Program-made: the position numbers and the translations under genes
The notes under the pieces: model-generated
Database searches by the model: none
The model's input: the letters and a program-made list of their open reading frames with translations, nothing else
What the model was told of the DNA's origin: nothing
Origin: JAAZBA01 sp964461815
GTDB taxonomy: Bacteria; Bacillota; Clostridia; Oscillospirales; QAMX01
DNA: 64,000 bases
Direction: 5' to 3'
Assembly: GCA_964461815.1 (NCBI GenBank)
Contig: CAYWVF010000012.1
Coordinates: 8,208 to 72,207, forward strand
In this document: positions 1 through 8,856 of the stretch, in pieces
Numbering within the stretch: position 1 is the first letter of the stretch
How the letters are laid out: every line of letters starts with the position of its first letter

Positions 1-9
1 TTAAGCATA

Positions 10-615
10 TCATATCTCTCCTTTTTCCCTTAAATCCGCAAGTTTTTCTCCAAGCTTTACAAGCGCCGTTCCTCTGTGTGATATTTTATTTTTTTCTTCC
101 GAAGAAAGCTCCGAAAACGTCTTGCCAAGTCTCGGAACATAAAATACCGGATCATATCCGAACCCGTCGCAGCCGCAGCGCTCATGTGTTATAAAGCCTT
201 CACATTCACCTCTGACTGTAAACTCTCTGTTCTCATCGATTACACATGCAATGCTTGACACAAACTTGCAGCCTCTTTTTTCATCCGGAACATCCTTCAG
301 ATTATTGAGAAGCTTGTCCAGATTTTCATCATCTGTAGCATTTTCTCCGGCATATCTGGCAGAATACACGCCCGGTGCATTGCCAAGTGCATATACCTCA
401 AGTCCCGAATCATCCGCTATAGTCGGCATTTTCGTAGCCTCATAAACGGCTCTCGCCTTTATGAGCGAATTTTCCTCATAAGTCGTTCCATCCTCAACTA
501 TCGACATCGACAGACCTGCTTCACTCATCGAAACGACATCTATACCAAGTCCGCTCAATATGGTTCTCAATTCCGACAGTTTCTTCTTATTATTCGTTGC
601 GATTATCCATTTCAT
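10..615 (-). CDS. rdgB: XTP/dITP diphosphatase (RdgB/HAM1 family)
   Basis: House-cleaning nucleotidase that hydrolyses non-canonical purine triphosphates (XTP, dITP, ITP) to the monophosphate and pyrophosphate in the cytosol. The 201-residue protein has the family's usual length and landmarks: the N-terminal TNNKKKLSE motif (residues 7-15), DDSGLEV (68-74, metal and base binding), GFGYDPVF (151-158) and KNKISHRG (175-182). Its ATG overlaps the rph stop by 4 nt, so the two are probably translationally coupled. rph-rdgB pairing is common in Firmicutes. It is the last visible gene of the long minus-strand operon; the stop lies 10 bases from the window edge, so its terminator is not visible. Confidence 0.95.
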   Translation of the reverse strand: MKWIIATNNKKKLSELRTILSGLGIDVVSMSEAGLSMSIVEDGTTYEENSLIKARAVYEATKMPTIADDSGLEVYALGNAPGVYSARYAGENATDDENLDKLLNNLKDVPDEKRGCKFVSSIACVIDENREFTVRGECEGFITHERCGCDGFGYDPVFYVPRLGKTFSELSSEEKNKISHRGTALVKLGEKLADLREKGEI

Positions 616-1343
616 TTTATTCCAAGTACCTCTTTTTGCACGTCTATCACGCTGTATATTGCAGGTGTTGTGACCTTGAGCACATTTGCAAACTCGTCGC
701 TTGTATACGGTCTGCCCTCGCCTGTACCCTGTACTTCAACAAATCTTCCACTTGATGTCATTATTATGTTAAAATCAGCTACAGCCGTACAATCCTCCTC
801 ATAGCACATATCCACTACAGGCTGATCACGTCCGTCCAACCTGATGATCCCTGTGCTGAGTGCGGCAACATTTTCAATTATCGGTGATTTCTTCAGGTAG
901 TTATCACTGACCATACGCTCAAAAGCCAGATACATAGCAACGAAGCCACCTGTTATAGATGCACATCGTGTTCCGCCATCGCCCTGGATAACATCACAGT
1001 CCACTGTGACTACATTTTCTCCGAATGCCGAAAGATCTACCACGGCACGAAGCGAACGACCTATCAAGCGCTGTATCTCCGCACTTCTTCCGGCAAGCTT
1101 AAGCTTGGATATGTCACGTGAATTTCTTTCTCTGTTAGCTCTGGGAAGCATGGAGTATTCAGCCGTGATCCAGCCTTTTCCTGTTCCCTTTATGTGTCTC
1201 GGGACAGTATCCTCTACAGACGCAGTACAAATAACCTTTGTGTCGCCCTGTTCTATAAGCACACTTCCCTCAGCATATTTCGTATAATCCGTAATGATCT
1301 TTAGCGGACGCAGCTCATTATATCGTCTTCCGTCTATTCTCAT
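612..1343 (-). CDS. rph: Ribonuclease PH
   Basis: Phosphorolytic 3'-5' exoribonuclease that trims tRNA 3' ends. The 243-residue product matches the family length. Visible motifs are MRIDGR at the N-terminus, GDTKVICTASVE, the basic AEYSMLPRANRERNSRD segment, AGRSAEIQRLIGRSLRA, VIQGDGGTRCASI (phosphate/active-site region) and VEVQGTGEG near the C-terminus. It lies 12 bp after ftsY and overlaps rdgB by 4 nt in the same operon. No truncation or lost key residue is apparent. Confidence 0.95.
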   Translation of the reverse strand: MRIDGRRYNELRPLKIITDYTKYAEGSVLIEQGDTKVICTASVEDTVPRHIKGTGKGWITAEYSMLPRANRERNSRDISKLKLAGRSAEIQRLIGRSLRAVVDLSAFGENVVTVDCDVIQGDGGTRCASITGGFVAMYLAFERMVSDNYLKKSPIIENVAALSTGIIRLDGRDQPVVDMCYEEDCTAVADFNIIMTSSGRFVEVQGTGEGRPYTSDEFANVLKVTTPAIYSVIDVQKEVLGIK

Positions 1344-1355
1344 AATCTTATCTCC

Positions 1356-2285
1356 TTATTCAAACAGTGCATCAACAAAGCTTTCCGCATCAAACGGAAG
1401 AAGATCGTTTATACCCTCGCCTACGCATACAAACTTCACCGGTACAGACAACTCCGATGTTATAGCCATTACTATGCCGCCCTTAGCCGTACTGTCCAGC
1501 TTAGTAAGCGCTATTCCTGTTATATCCGTTGTTTCCTTGAATGTTTTCGCCTGATTCATTGCATTCTGACCTGTTGTGGCATCAAGCACAAGTATCTTCT
1601 CACAATCTGCACCCGGAAGCTCACGATCTATTACCTTGGATATCTTTGCAAGCTCGTTCATAAGGTTCTGTTTGTTATGAAGTCTTCCTGCCGTATCACA
1701 GATCACAACATCCGCACCTCTTGATTTAGCCGCACGCAGAGCATCAAATACCACCGACGCCGGATCGCTTCCCTCTGCCTGTCTTACGATTTCAACTCCC
1801 GCCCTATCAGCCCATATTTCAAGCTGATCGGCAGCAGCTGCCCTGAATGTATCTCCTGCTGCAAGAATAACTCGCTTTCCTTCGTTTTTCAGAAGCTTTG
1901 CAAGCTTTCCTATAGTAGTCGTTTTTCCTACTCCGTTAACACCTATAACAAGTATGACCGAAGGCTTTGTATCGAGCTTCATTCCCATCAGCGTACCGCT
2001 TTTATCCGGGGCGTTCTCCGTCATCATTTCACGAAGTATTCTCTTAAGTGCGGTCTTCACCTCATCTGCCTCTTTAAGATTTCCCGCTTTCACCTCATCA
2101 CGAAGCTTATCGACCACTTTCAGAGATGTATCTACGCCCAGATCGGCTGTTATCAATGCTTCTTCAAGCTCCTCTAGCAGCTCCTCGTCTACTTTTCTGA
2201 AGCTTTTCAACACCTGATCTACCTTATCGGTAAATAGGCTCTTTGTTTTTTCAATGCCTTGCTTGATCTTATCAAAAAATCCCAT
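1356..2285 (-). CDS. ftsY: Signal recognition particle receptor FtsY
   Basis: SRP-receptor GTPase that delivers ribosome-Ffh complexes to the membrane. The 309 residues comprise a short NG-type protein: a helical N domain (about 1-95, with an acidic EELLEELEEA stretch) and a GTPase G domain with Walker A GVNGVGKTT (115-123), DTAGR (197-201) and TKLDSTAKGG near 261-270. The long acidic A domain of enterobacterial FtsY is absent, as is usual in Firmicutes. It sits directly after smc (27 bp), a conserved smc-ftsY order. Ffh is not in this window, but its RNA partner is encoded at about 35.6 kb. Confidence 0.96.
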   Translation of the reverse strand: MGFFDKIKQGIEKTKSLFTDKVDQVLKSFRKVDEELLEELEEALITADLGVDTSLKVVDKLRDEVKAGNLKEADEVKTALKRILREMMTENAPDKSGTLMGMKLDTKPSVILVIGVNGVGKTTTIGKLAKLLKNEGKRVILAAGDTFRAAAADQLEIWADRAGVEIVRQAEGSDPASVVFDALRAAKSRGADVVICDTAGRLHNKQNLMNELAKISKVIDRELPGADCEKILVLDATTGQNAMNQAKTFKETTDITGIALTKLDSTAKGGIVMAITSELSVPVKFVCVGEGINDLLPFDAESFVDALFE

Positions 2286-2312
2286 ACCTGTTGTCCTGCT
2301 CTTTCTTAGTAT

Positions 2313-5300
2313 TTATAATCCGAGTTCACGAACCGCATCATTTATATTCAGTGCTAAAAGCCTTGATACTCCCTGTGTAGGCATCGCTACACCATAAAGG
2401 ACATCTGCCTCCTCCATCGTTCCTCGTCTGTGTGTTATAACGATATACTGTGTCGAATCACACAGCTTTCTGAGATACTTCGCATATCTTACAACATTTA
2501 CATCGTCAAGTGCAGCTTCGATCTCATCGAGAACGCAAAACGGAGCCGGTCTTACCTTCATTATTGCAAAGTACAATGCTATAGCTACAAAGGCTTTTTC
2601 TCCTCCCGACAAAAGTGATATGACCTTTAGTGATTTTCCCGGAGGTGATACCTTTATCTCTATACCGCTTGTCAGTACATCTGTCGGATCTGAAAGCTCT
2701 ATCCTGGCTGTTCCGCCTCCGAATATTTCCGTAAACGTTTCTGCGAATGCTTTGTTTATCTCATTGAATTTCTCGCTGAACTGTGTACGCATTTGCGTTG
2801 TAAGCTCAACTATGACATTTTGAAGCGATATCTTCGCACTTTCAATATCACTGCGCTGTGATGACATAAACTCATATCTGCCCGAAAGACGCTCATATTC
2901 CTCAGACGCACCCGGATATATCGTCCCCAATGCACGTATTTTTTTCTTAAGCTCGTCTATTCTCTTTCGTATATCCTCATCGGCCGATCTGCCGGTGTCA
3001 TCTGTCTGCGATGCAAATTCAGCTGCTGTAGACGGTGTAAGCTCATAGTTATCCCAGAGCTTCGCACATAATGACTCTTCCTCCTGCTCGGTAGACTTCG
3101 CCACGGATTCCAATCTCACCTTCTCACGTTCAAGATTGATTATCCTGTTATTCTTCTCGGACAGAAGCTTATCTACTCCGACTCTATCCTGCTCAAGCTT
3201 AGACTTTTCATCAATTATCAAATCCAGTCTGTCGCTTATTTTTTGCAGCTCTACAGCGTTTTCCGATTTCCGATCGTTGAGCTCTTTGATCTCAGTCTCT
3301 GCACTCTCATTCAGTCCTACATTATCACTGCGCTGCTTGTCTCTCGACAGTATATCATCCTTTAATGAGCCTACTCTTATCTCAAGCTCAAGCATTGAGG
3401 CTCTGGCAGTCTCCGCTTCAAGTCTGACCTTCGTAAGATCCTGATTGCTCGCATCTATTTTGGAATCAAGCAATGCTGTCTGTGTATTCAAAAGCTGCTT
3501 TTCAGCTTCGATACCCTTCATTTTTACACTCAACTCCGAAAGCTGTGCTTCATTTTCTGCCTTTTCCGACTCTTTTTCTGCCCTCAACGCCCTGAGTTCA
3601 TTAAGCCTGTCCTCTAACGCCTTTTTCTGACTCTGAGGATCATTTTGCTCTGACATGTACTCACTGTACAAGCTCTTTTGCTGTGCAAGCATAGCTGACA
3701 CCTTAGTGTACTGAGTCTCATGCTCATGCAGCTCATTCTGAGCCGATTCCATACTGTAACGAGTCTCTTCTACTTCTCTTTTAAGTGTTCCGAGATTATT
3801 CTTTACAGCTTCAAGCTCGCTATCAAGCTTTGTCTTTCGAAGCTCCAGTCTTTTTAGCTCATTTTTTCGTGTCAGTATGCCTGCGGATGGGCTACGGCTA
3901 CCGCCTGTCATCGAACCTCCGGCATTTATCATCTGACCGTCAAGAGTTACTATTCTGAATCGATTGCTGTATTTTTTAGTAACTCTTATTGCATTGTCCA
4001 TATTATCTATGACGACTGTGCGTCCCAATAAATTTCGGCAGATATCGAGATATTTTTTATCACAGCTCAAAAGCTCCGAAAGTATTCCTACAAATCCGAT
4101 CTGATCCTCCAGACCCTGCTCATTTAATCTCATGGGGCGTATAGATGTTATCGGCAAGAATGTAGCTCTTCCTCCGTCTCGCCTTTTTAACAGCTCGATA
4201 GCACGCTTTGCACACTGCTCGTCCTCTGTTACGATATTCTGCATTGAAGCACCCAATGCGGTTTCGGCAGCTACTACATAATCATCGGGTACGCTGATAA
4301 GTGACGATATCGGGCCGTTGATACCTCGAAGCTCATCATGCTCACCGGCTCTCATTATCATCTTTACAGCTCTACCGAAGCCCTCGTACTCTTTTTCAAG
4401 CTCTGATAGAAGCTTTATCCTGTTGGAAATATCTGCGATCTCGATCGTAATCTTGTTAAAGCTGTCTGCCGCTCTGTCATATAAACTGCGCTTATTATCA
4501 TACCTCAGCTTATATCCGTTGCAAACATTTTTAGCACTTGATATCTCCTCGGCTGTATTAACGACCTGTTGCTCTGTATCTTTGATACGCTCAAGAAGAA
4601 GTCTGGAACGTTCCTCACGCTCATCGCTCATTGCTTCAAGCTCACTCATACGTTCGGATATCTCGTTCTCACTTGTCATAGCGCTGTTGATCCTGATCGA
4701 TATATCCGACAGTCTTGCTCTGAGCGACAGATCATTTGCACGCTCAGTATCCAGCTTCTCGTCACAGCTGCGAAGCTTTTCACTCAGCTCGTTTCTTTCC
4801 TTACGGCTGCCTTCGAGAAGTGACGACAGCTGCAAGCTCTTCTCATTACATACACGGACGGTATCTTTTCGCTCCGCTATCTGTACAGCTATTTCCTCGA
4901 TCCTGCTGTTATACGTCCTTATCTCTGAGTCCAATCGTTCGTTGTCACGCAAGTTACGATCAATAAAAGATTTTTTCAGCATGATCTCAGTTTCTATACG
5001 TGAAATTATATCCTTAAGCTCAGCCTGTTTTACTTTTTCCGCTTCTAATCTGCGTTCAATGTCTGCCTGTGTCTCAATGAATCCATCAGATCTCGCATAC
5101 ACCTCGGCAAGCTCAGCCTGTGCCGCATTCAAATCGCCCTCGCAAATGGCAAGATTTTTCTTAGCCTCTGCCATAGACTCCTCTACAGACTTCAGCAATC
5201 TCAGCCAAAGGTCAACCTCAAGCGTTTTCAGCTCACCGCTGAATTCTATAAATGTCCTCTCCTTCTCAGCTTGCACTCGCATCGGCTCAAGCTGAGATTC

Positions 5301-5894
5301 GAGCTCTGCTATTATGTCGTTAATTCTTACAAGATTTTCTTCCGACGAGGCCAGCTTCTTTTCTGCTTCCTCTTTTCGATATCTGTACTTTGTAATCCCG
5401 GCCGCCTCATCGAACACCTCACGTCGTTCATCACTCTTAACAGACAAAATCTCGTCTATCTTGCCCTGTCCTATCATTGAGTAACCGTCGCGTCCAAGTC
5501 CTGTATCCATGAACAGCTCATGAATATCCTTGAGTCTCACCGACTTTTTGTTTATATAAAACTCACTCTCACCGGAACGATAAAATCTTCGTGTTACAGT
5601 TACCTCCGAATAATCCGTTTTCAACGCATGATCCGAATTATCTATAGTAAGCGATACCTCCGCATATCCGACAGGCTGGCGCTTTGTTGAGCCTGCGAAT
5701 ATTACATCCTCCATCTTGTTTCCACGAAGTGTCTTCGTAGACTGCTCGCCCATTACCCATCTGATTGCATCGGAAATATTTGATTTTCCCGAACCGTTCG
5801 GTCCTACTATCGCAGTGATACCTCTATCAAATGTAACATGTATCTTATCCGGAAACGATTTAAAACCTTGTATATCTATCGATTTTAGAAACAA
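2313..5894 (-). CDS. smc: Chromosome segregation protein SMC
   Basis: Condensin ATPase that organises the nucleoid with ScpA/ScpB. At 1193 residues it has the standard SMC architecture: N-terminal ATPase half with Walker A GPNGSGKSN (about 32-40), a first long coiled coil, a hinge around 510-680 (GINGPISSLI, GGSMTGGS region), a second coiled coil, and a C-terminal half with LSGGEKA signature and FCVLDEIEAALDD Walker B. The start ATG lies inside the 3' end of the upstream radical SAM gene (35-nt overlap), implying coupled translation. Order rnc-(radical SAM)-smc-ftsY is a variant of the classical rnc-smc-ftsY cluster. Confidence 0.97.
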   Translation of the reverse strand: MFLKSIDIQGFKSFPDKIHVTFDRGITAIVGPNGSGKSNISDAIRWVMGEQSTKTLRGNKMEDVIFAGSTKRQPVGYAEVSLTIDNSDHALKTDYSEVTVTRRFYRSGESEFYINKKSVRLKDIHELFMDTGLGRDGYSMIGQGKIDEILSVKSDERREVFDEAAGITKYRYRKEEAEKKLASSEENLVRINDIIAELESQLEPMRVQAEKERTFIEFSGELKTLEVDLWLRLLKSVEESMAEAKKNLAICEGDLNAAQAELAEVYARSDGFIETQADIERRLEAEKVKQAELKDIISRIETEIMLKKSFIDRNLRDNERLDSEIRTYNSRIEEIAVQIAERKDTVRVCNEKSLQLSSLLEGSRKERNELSEKLRSCDEKLDTERANDLSLRARLSDISIRINSAMTSENEISERMSELEAMSDEREERSRLLLERIKDTEQQVVNTAEEISSAKNVCNGYKLRYDNKRSLYDRAADSFNKITIEIADISNRIKLLSELEKEYEGFGRAVKMIMRAGEHDELRGINGPISSLISVPDDYVVAAETALGASMQNIVTEDEQCAKRAIELLKRRDGGRATFLPITSIRPMRLNEQGLEDQIGFVGILSELLSCDKKYLDICRNLLGRTVVIDNMDNAIRVTKKYSNRFRIVTLDGQMINAGGSMTGGSRSPSAGILTRKNELKRLELRKTKLDSELEAVKNNLGTLKREVEETRYSMESAQNELHEHETQYTKVSAMLAQQKSLYSEYMSEQNDPQSQKKALEDRLNELRALRAEKESEKAENEAQLSELSVKMKGIEAEKQLLNTQTALLDSKIDASNQDLTKVRLEAETARASMLELEIRVGSLKDDILSRDKQRSDNVGLNESAETEIKELNDRKSENAVELQKISDRLDLIIDEKSKLEQDRVGVDKLLSEKNNRIINLEREKVRLESVAKSTEQEEESLCAKLWDNYELTPSTAAEFASQTDDTGRSADEDIRKRIDELKKKIRALGTIYPGASEEYERLSGRYEFMSSQRSDIESAKISLQNVIVELTTQMRTQFSEKFNEINKAFAETFTEIFGGGTARIELSDPTDVLTSGIEIKVSPPGKSLKVISLLSGGEKAFVAIALYFAIMKVRPAPFCVLDEIEAALDDVNVVRYAKYLRKLCDSTQYIVITHRRGTMEEADVLYGVAMPTQGVSRLLALNINDAVRELGL

Positions 5895-6900
5895 TTACTC
5901 CACTCCCGGGTTCTATATTATTTACTCTTACTTCGTACGGATCTAAGCTTTCATCCGCTATGCACTTGAGCTTTACTCTGAATTTGTCCTCAAGATACAA
6001 AATATTCTCTTTTTTTATTCCTATCATCGGAGAAACGCCCTTTGGAAATACGTGTATCTCGGCATTTTTCGCACCGTTTGATCTATATAGTGCGGATTCT
6101 GCCAATCTGCGGTATACGTATCCTCTTGCCATCTCTCCAAGTGCCGGATGATATGCACCTGCCACAGCACCTCCGTCGGAAAGCTCATCCGTAGGATTCA
6201 AGCCTATTCTAATGACAGGAATATTGCTTTTTATATACTCCTCAAGCATCAGCGAGGCACGATATGCACCCTCCCGAGGCGTGAGCGGTATATAAACCTT
6301 TTCTTTCCACATATCATACAATGCAGTGTCACGGATCACGACCACAGGATATATTCTGATGCCGTCAGGCTTCAACGCTGCCGTTTCCTTCGCAGTATAT
6401 ATCGTCTGCTCATCACTGTCGCCCGGCAGACCTGTCATGACCTGCACAATGACTTCAAAGTTTCTTGACTTTAAAAGCCGTACTGCATCACGTGCATCCT
6501 GCACCGTATGACCTCTGCCTGCACGCTCAAGTATGTCATCCGACATAGACTGCACACCAAGCTCTACAGTCGAAACATTGTATTTTTTCAGTCTGGTCGC
6601 AACACGCTCATCAATACAGTCCGGTCTCGTAGATACTCTAATGCCGGAAAGTATGCCTTTTTTTACATATTCATAGCCTGTTTCGAGGAGGCTGATCTGG
6701 CGTTCCTCCTCTATTGCCGTAAAGCTTCCGCCATAATATGCAAGCTGCGCTCCCGTACCGACCTTTTCCACGGCGTCCTCTATGGTTCTTACCACATCCT
6801 CCGGATCAGGTGACTTGTCCACAGCGATCCTTCTCTGATTACAGAATACGCAGTCATGCGGACAGCCTTCATGCGGAACAAATACAGGTATGATCCTCAT
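5860..6900 (-). CDS. Elp3-like radical SAM protein (no acetyltransferase domain)
   Basis: Radical SAM enzyme of the Elp3/oxygen-independent type found between rnc and smc in many Clostridia. Its 346 residues contain the Cx3Cx2C iron-sulfur cluster motif at C13, C17 and C20 (CPHDCVFC), AYYGGSFTA, a STRPDCI segment and ELGVQSMSDD, all typical of Elp3-family radical SAM cores. True Elp3 carries a C-terminal GNAT domain; here the C-terminal 100 residues do not look like one, so tRNA wobble-uridine carboxymethylation cannot be assumed. The ATG touches the rnc stop and its 3' end overlaps smc by 35 nt. The exact substrate is unknown. Confidence 0.85.
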   Translation of the reverse strand: MRIIPVFVPHEGCPHDCVFCNQRRIAVDKSPDPEDVVRTIEDAVEKVGTGAQLAYYGGSFTAIEEERQISLLETGYEYVKKGILSGIRVSTRPDCIDERVATRLKKYNVSTVELGVQSMSDDILERAGRGHTVQDARDAVRLLKSRNFEVIVQVMTGLPGDSDEQTIYTAKETAALKPDGIRIYPVVVIRDTALYDMWKEKVYIPLTPREGAYRASLMLEEYIKSNIPVIRIGLNPTDELSDGGAVAGAYHPALGEMARGYVYRRLAESALYRSNGAKNAEIHVFPKGVSPMIGIKKENILYLEDKFRVKLKCIADESLDPYEVRVNNIEPGSGVIVSKIDRYTRF

Positions 6901-7595
6901 TATACTTCCTCTCCCATAAGCTCCAACGCACTTTTCGCGGCAAGCTGCTCAGCTTCCTTTTTCGACCGTCCTTCACCTGTGCCTACCGAATTACTGTTTA
7001 TGAACACCTCTACGATAAAGCGTCTGTCGTGATCCGGTCCTTTTTCTCCTGTAAGCTTATATGTCAGTACCTCTTCTTTATTCTTCTGTACGATCTCCTG
7101 AAGTATAGTCTTATAATCCCTGAAAGCATGACCCTTCACAGCGATCTCGACCGCAGGCTTTATAAATGACAGTACGAAATTTCTTGCAGGCTCTATACCA
7201 CCGTCGATATATACTGCACCTATTATCGCTTCCACCGCATCGGAAAGAATAGACGGACGCTCATTTCCCTTGTTCATCGCTTCACCACGCCCGAGCTTTA
7301 TAAATTTCGAAAGCTCCAGTCTTTTTGCGACTTCAAAGAGCGACTGCTCACAAACTACCGACGCACGAAGCCTTGTAAGCTCACCCTCCGGAATATGTTT
7401 ATATAAGCTGAATATATAGTCGGCTGTCACAAAGCCGAGAACACTGTCACCTAAAAACTCAAGTCGTTCATTTGATGTAACAGACTTATCTCTCGATTCA
7501 TTTGCGTACGAGCTGTGCGTCATTGCACACATAAGAGTACGCTTATTGTGAAATGTATATCCAATTATTTCTTCAAGCTTTTTCATAACGTTCAA
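6900..7595 (-). CDS. rnc: Ribonuclease III
   Basis: Double-stranded RNA endonuclease that processes rRNA precursors and the scRNA/SRP RNA. The 231 residues show the signature ERLEFLGDSVLGFV in the endonuclease domain (about 43-56), the second acidic site SDAVEAIIGA, and a C-terminal dsRNA-binding domain ending GEGRSKKEAEQLAAKSALE. Placed between acpP (2-bp gap) and the radical SAM gene, the usual Firmicutes location. Complete and of normal length. Confidence 0.96.
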   Translation of the reverse strand: MNVMKKLEEIIGYTFHNKRTLMCAMTHSSYANESRDKSVTSNERLEFLGDSVLGFVTADYIFSLYKHIPEGELTRLRASVVCEQSLFEVAKRLELSKFIKLGRGEAMNKGNERPSILSDAVEAIIGAVYIDGGIEPARNFVLSFIKPAVEIAVKGHAFRDYKTILQEIVQKNKEEVLTYKLTGEKGPDHDRRFIVEVFINSNSVGTGEGRSKKEAEQLAAKSALELMGEEV

Positions 7596-7597
7596 TA

Positions 7598-7831
7598 TCA
7601 GTCCACTCTTTGCTTAATAAAATCAAGCATATCGCCTACTGTTTCAAACTGTGAAACATCTTCATTCTCAAGTGATTCAAGGTCGAACTCTTCTTCTATT
7701 GCCATAAGGAGCTCTACAATATCAAGATCATCTGCCATGAGATCCTCGGGGAATGACAAATTGAGATTTATCTCCGACTCCTCAATTGCAAACTGATCTG
7801 CAATAAGTCTCTTTAGAATTTCAAATTCCAT
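7598..7831 (-). CDS. acpP: Acyl carrier protein-like protein lacking the phosphopantetheine serine
   Basis: Sits exactly where acpA/acpP sits in Firmicutes (plsX-acpP-rnc) and has ACP length (77 residues), acidity and helix pattern. It aligns easily with canonical ACP through residues EDLMADDLDIVELLMAIEEE. However, the invariant DSL serine that carries 4'-phosphopantetheine is aspartate: D34-D35-L36, codon GAT at 7727-7729. Such a protein cannot be converted to holo-ACP by the known chemistry. Either it is a non-acylated ACP paralogue with a structural or regulatory role (ACP is known to bind partners such as PlsX, SMC/MukB-type proteins and SpoT in other bacteria), or there is a sequence error. 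A canonical ACP would have to be encoded elsewhere. Confidence 0.85.
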   Translation of the reverse strand: MEFEILKRLIADQFAIEESEINLNLSFPEDLMADDLDIVELLMAIEEEFDLESLENEDVSQFETVGDMLDFIKQRVD

Positions 7832-7833
7832 AT

Positions 7834-8856
7834 TTATTCTCCTTTCTCATCCTGCTTTATGCTGCCAAGCTTTTTCTCAATGCTTTCGATCGCTCCGCCC
7901 TCGGCAAATTTGATTGCTCTGCAAATTGCCGAATAAAACGCTCTAGCATCGCTTGATCCATGAGCTTTGAATACAGGCTTCCTGATTCCCATTATCGGAG
8001 AACCACCGACTTCCTTATAATCCATCATCGATTTCAATTCATTGATCTTAGGCTTGACGATAAGTCCCGCTATCTTTGATATCGGTGATGCCATAAACAT
8101 GCCTTTCAGCTCTGTTGAAAAGAACTTCGCAGTACCCTCAATAGTTTTAAGTATCATATTTCCGGTAAAACCATCGCATATAAGGACATCTGCTTTTCCG
8201 GAGAACATGTCTCTGGCTTCGATATTTCCTATAAAGTTGATCTCACCCTGCTCTGCTGCATTCTTCAACAGTTTATATGCTTCACGATAAACCTCAGTGC
8301 CTTTTTTCTCTTCCGTACCGTTATTCAGCAGTGCGACCCTCGGGGCTTTTCTTCCATGTGAGCACTCCATGTACGCACTTCCCATCAGTGCAAACTGATA
8401 CAGATATTCAGCCGTACATTCGACATTTGCTCCGCAGTCTATAAGCAACGCTCCGCCGAATCTGCTGGGGATTATTGGGGCAAGTGCTCCTCGGCGAACA
8501 CCTCTGATCCTTCCTACTATAGCAGTAGCTCCCGTGAGCAGTGCTCCGGTATTTCCACTCGATACAAGTGCATCTCCCATTCCCTGCTTCAATGCAGTAA
8601 GTGCTTTGACCATGGATGATTCCTTTTTGGCTCTTATCACCGTCGTCGGGTCATCCTCCATTTCGACTACATCAGCTGCATCAAGTATGGTTATCGATTT
8701 TTTTGAGATGTTTTCCTTTTCAAAAATGCCGTTGAGCTCTGCTTCGTTTCCTACAAGCAGTATTTCCACATTTTCCTTTTCGACTGCCATAGCAGCACCA
8801 CGCACTGCCTCTATAGCTCCGTTATCTCCACCGAATGCATCAAGTATTATTTTCAT
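7834..8856 (-). CDS. plsX: Phosphate acyltransferase PlsX
   Basis: Makes acyl-phosphate from acyl-ACP, the first step of phospholipid synthesis with PlsY. The 340-residue length fits the family. Motifs visible are [14 protein letters not shown] at the N-terminus, [12 protein letters not shown] (about 108-119), [26 protein letters not shown] and the C-terminal GAPIMG-like [19 protein letters not shown]. It overlaps trmFO by 4 nt upstream and is followed by the unusual ACP-like gene after 2 bp. FapR, fabD and fabG, often near plsX in Bacillus, are missing here. Confidence 0.95.
   Translation of the reverse strand: MKIILDAFGGDNGAIEAVRGAAMAVEKENVEILLVGNEAELNGIFEKENISKKSITILDAADVVEMEDDPTTVIRAKKESSMVKALTALKQGMGDALVSSGNTGALLTGATAIVGRIRGVRRGALAPIIPSRFGGALLIDCGANVECTAEYLYQFALMGSAYMECSHGRKAPRVALLNNGTEEKKGTEVYREAYKLLKNAAEQGEINFIGNIEARDMFSGKADVLICDGFTGNMILKTIEGTAKFFSTELKGMFMASPISKIAGLIVKPKINELKSMMDYKEVGGSPIMGIRKPVFKAHGSSDARAFYSAICRAIKFAEGGAIESIEKKLGSIKQDEKGE

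Noticed and set aside
4318..5295. 325-residue open frame on the plus strand inside smc
   Set aside because: It is the mirror of smc coiled-coil codons (Ser-rich, no ribosome site, no family resemblance) and smc itself is clearly real.
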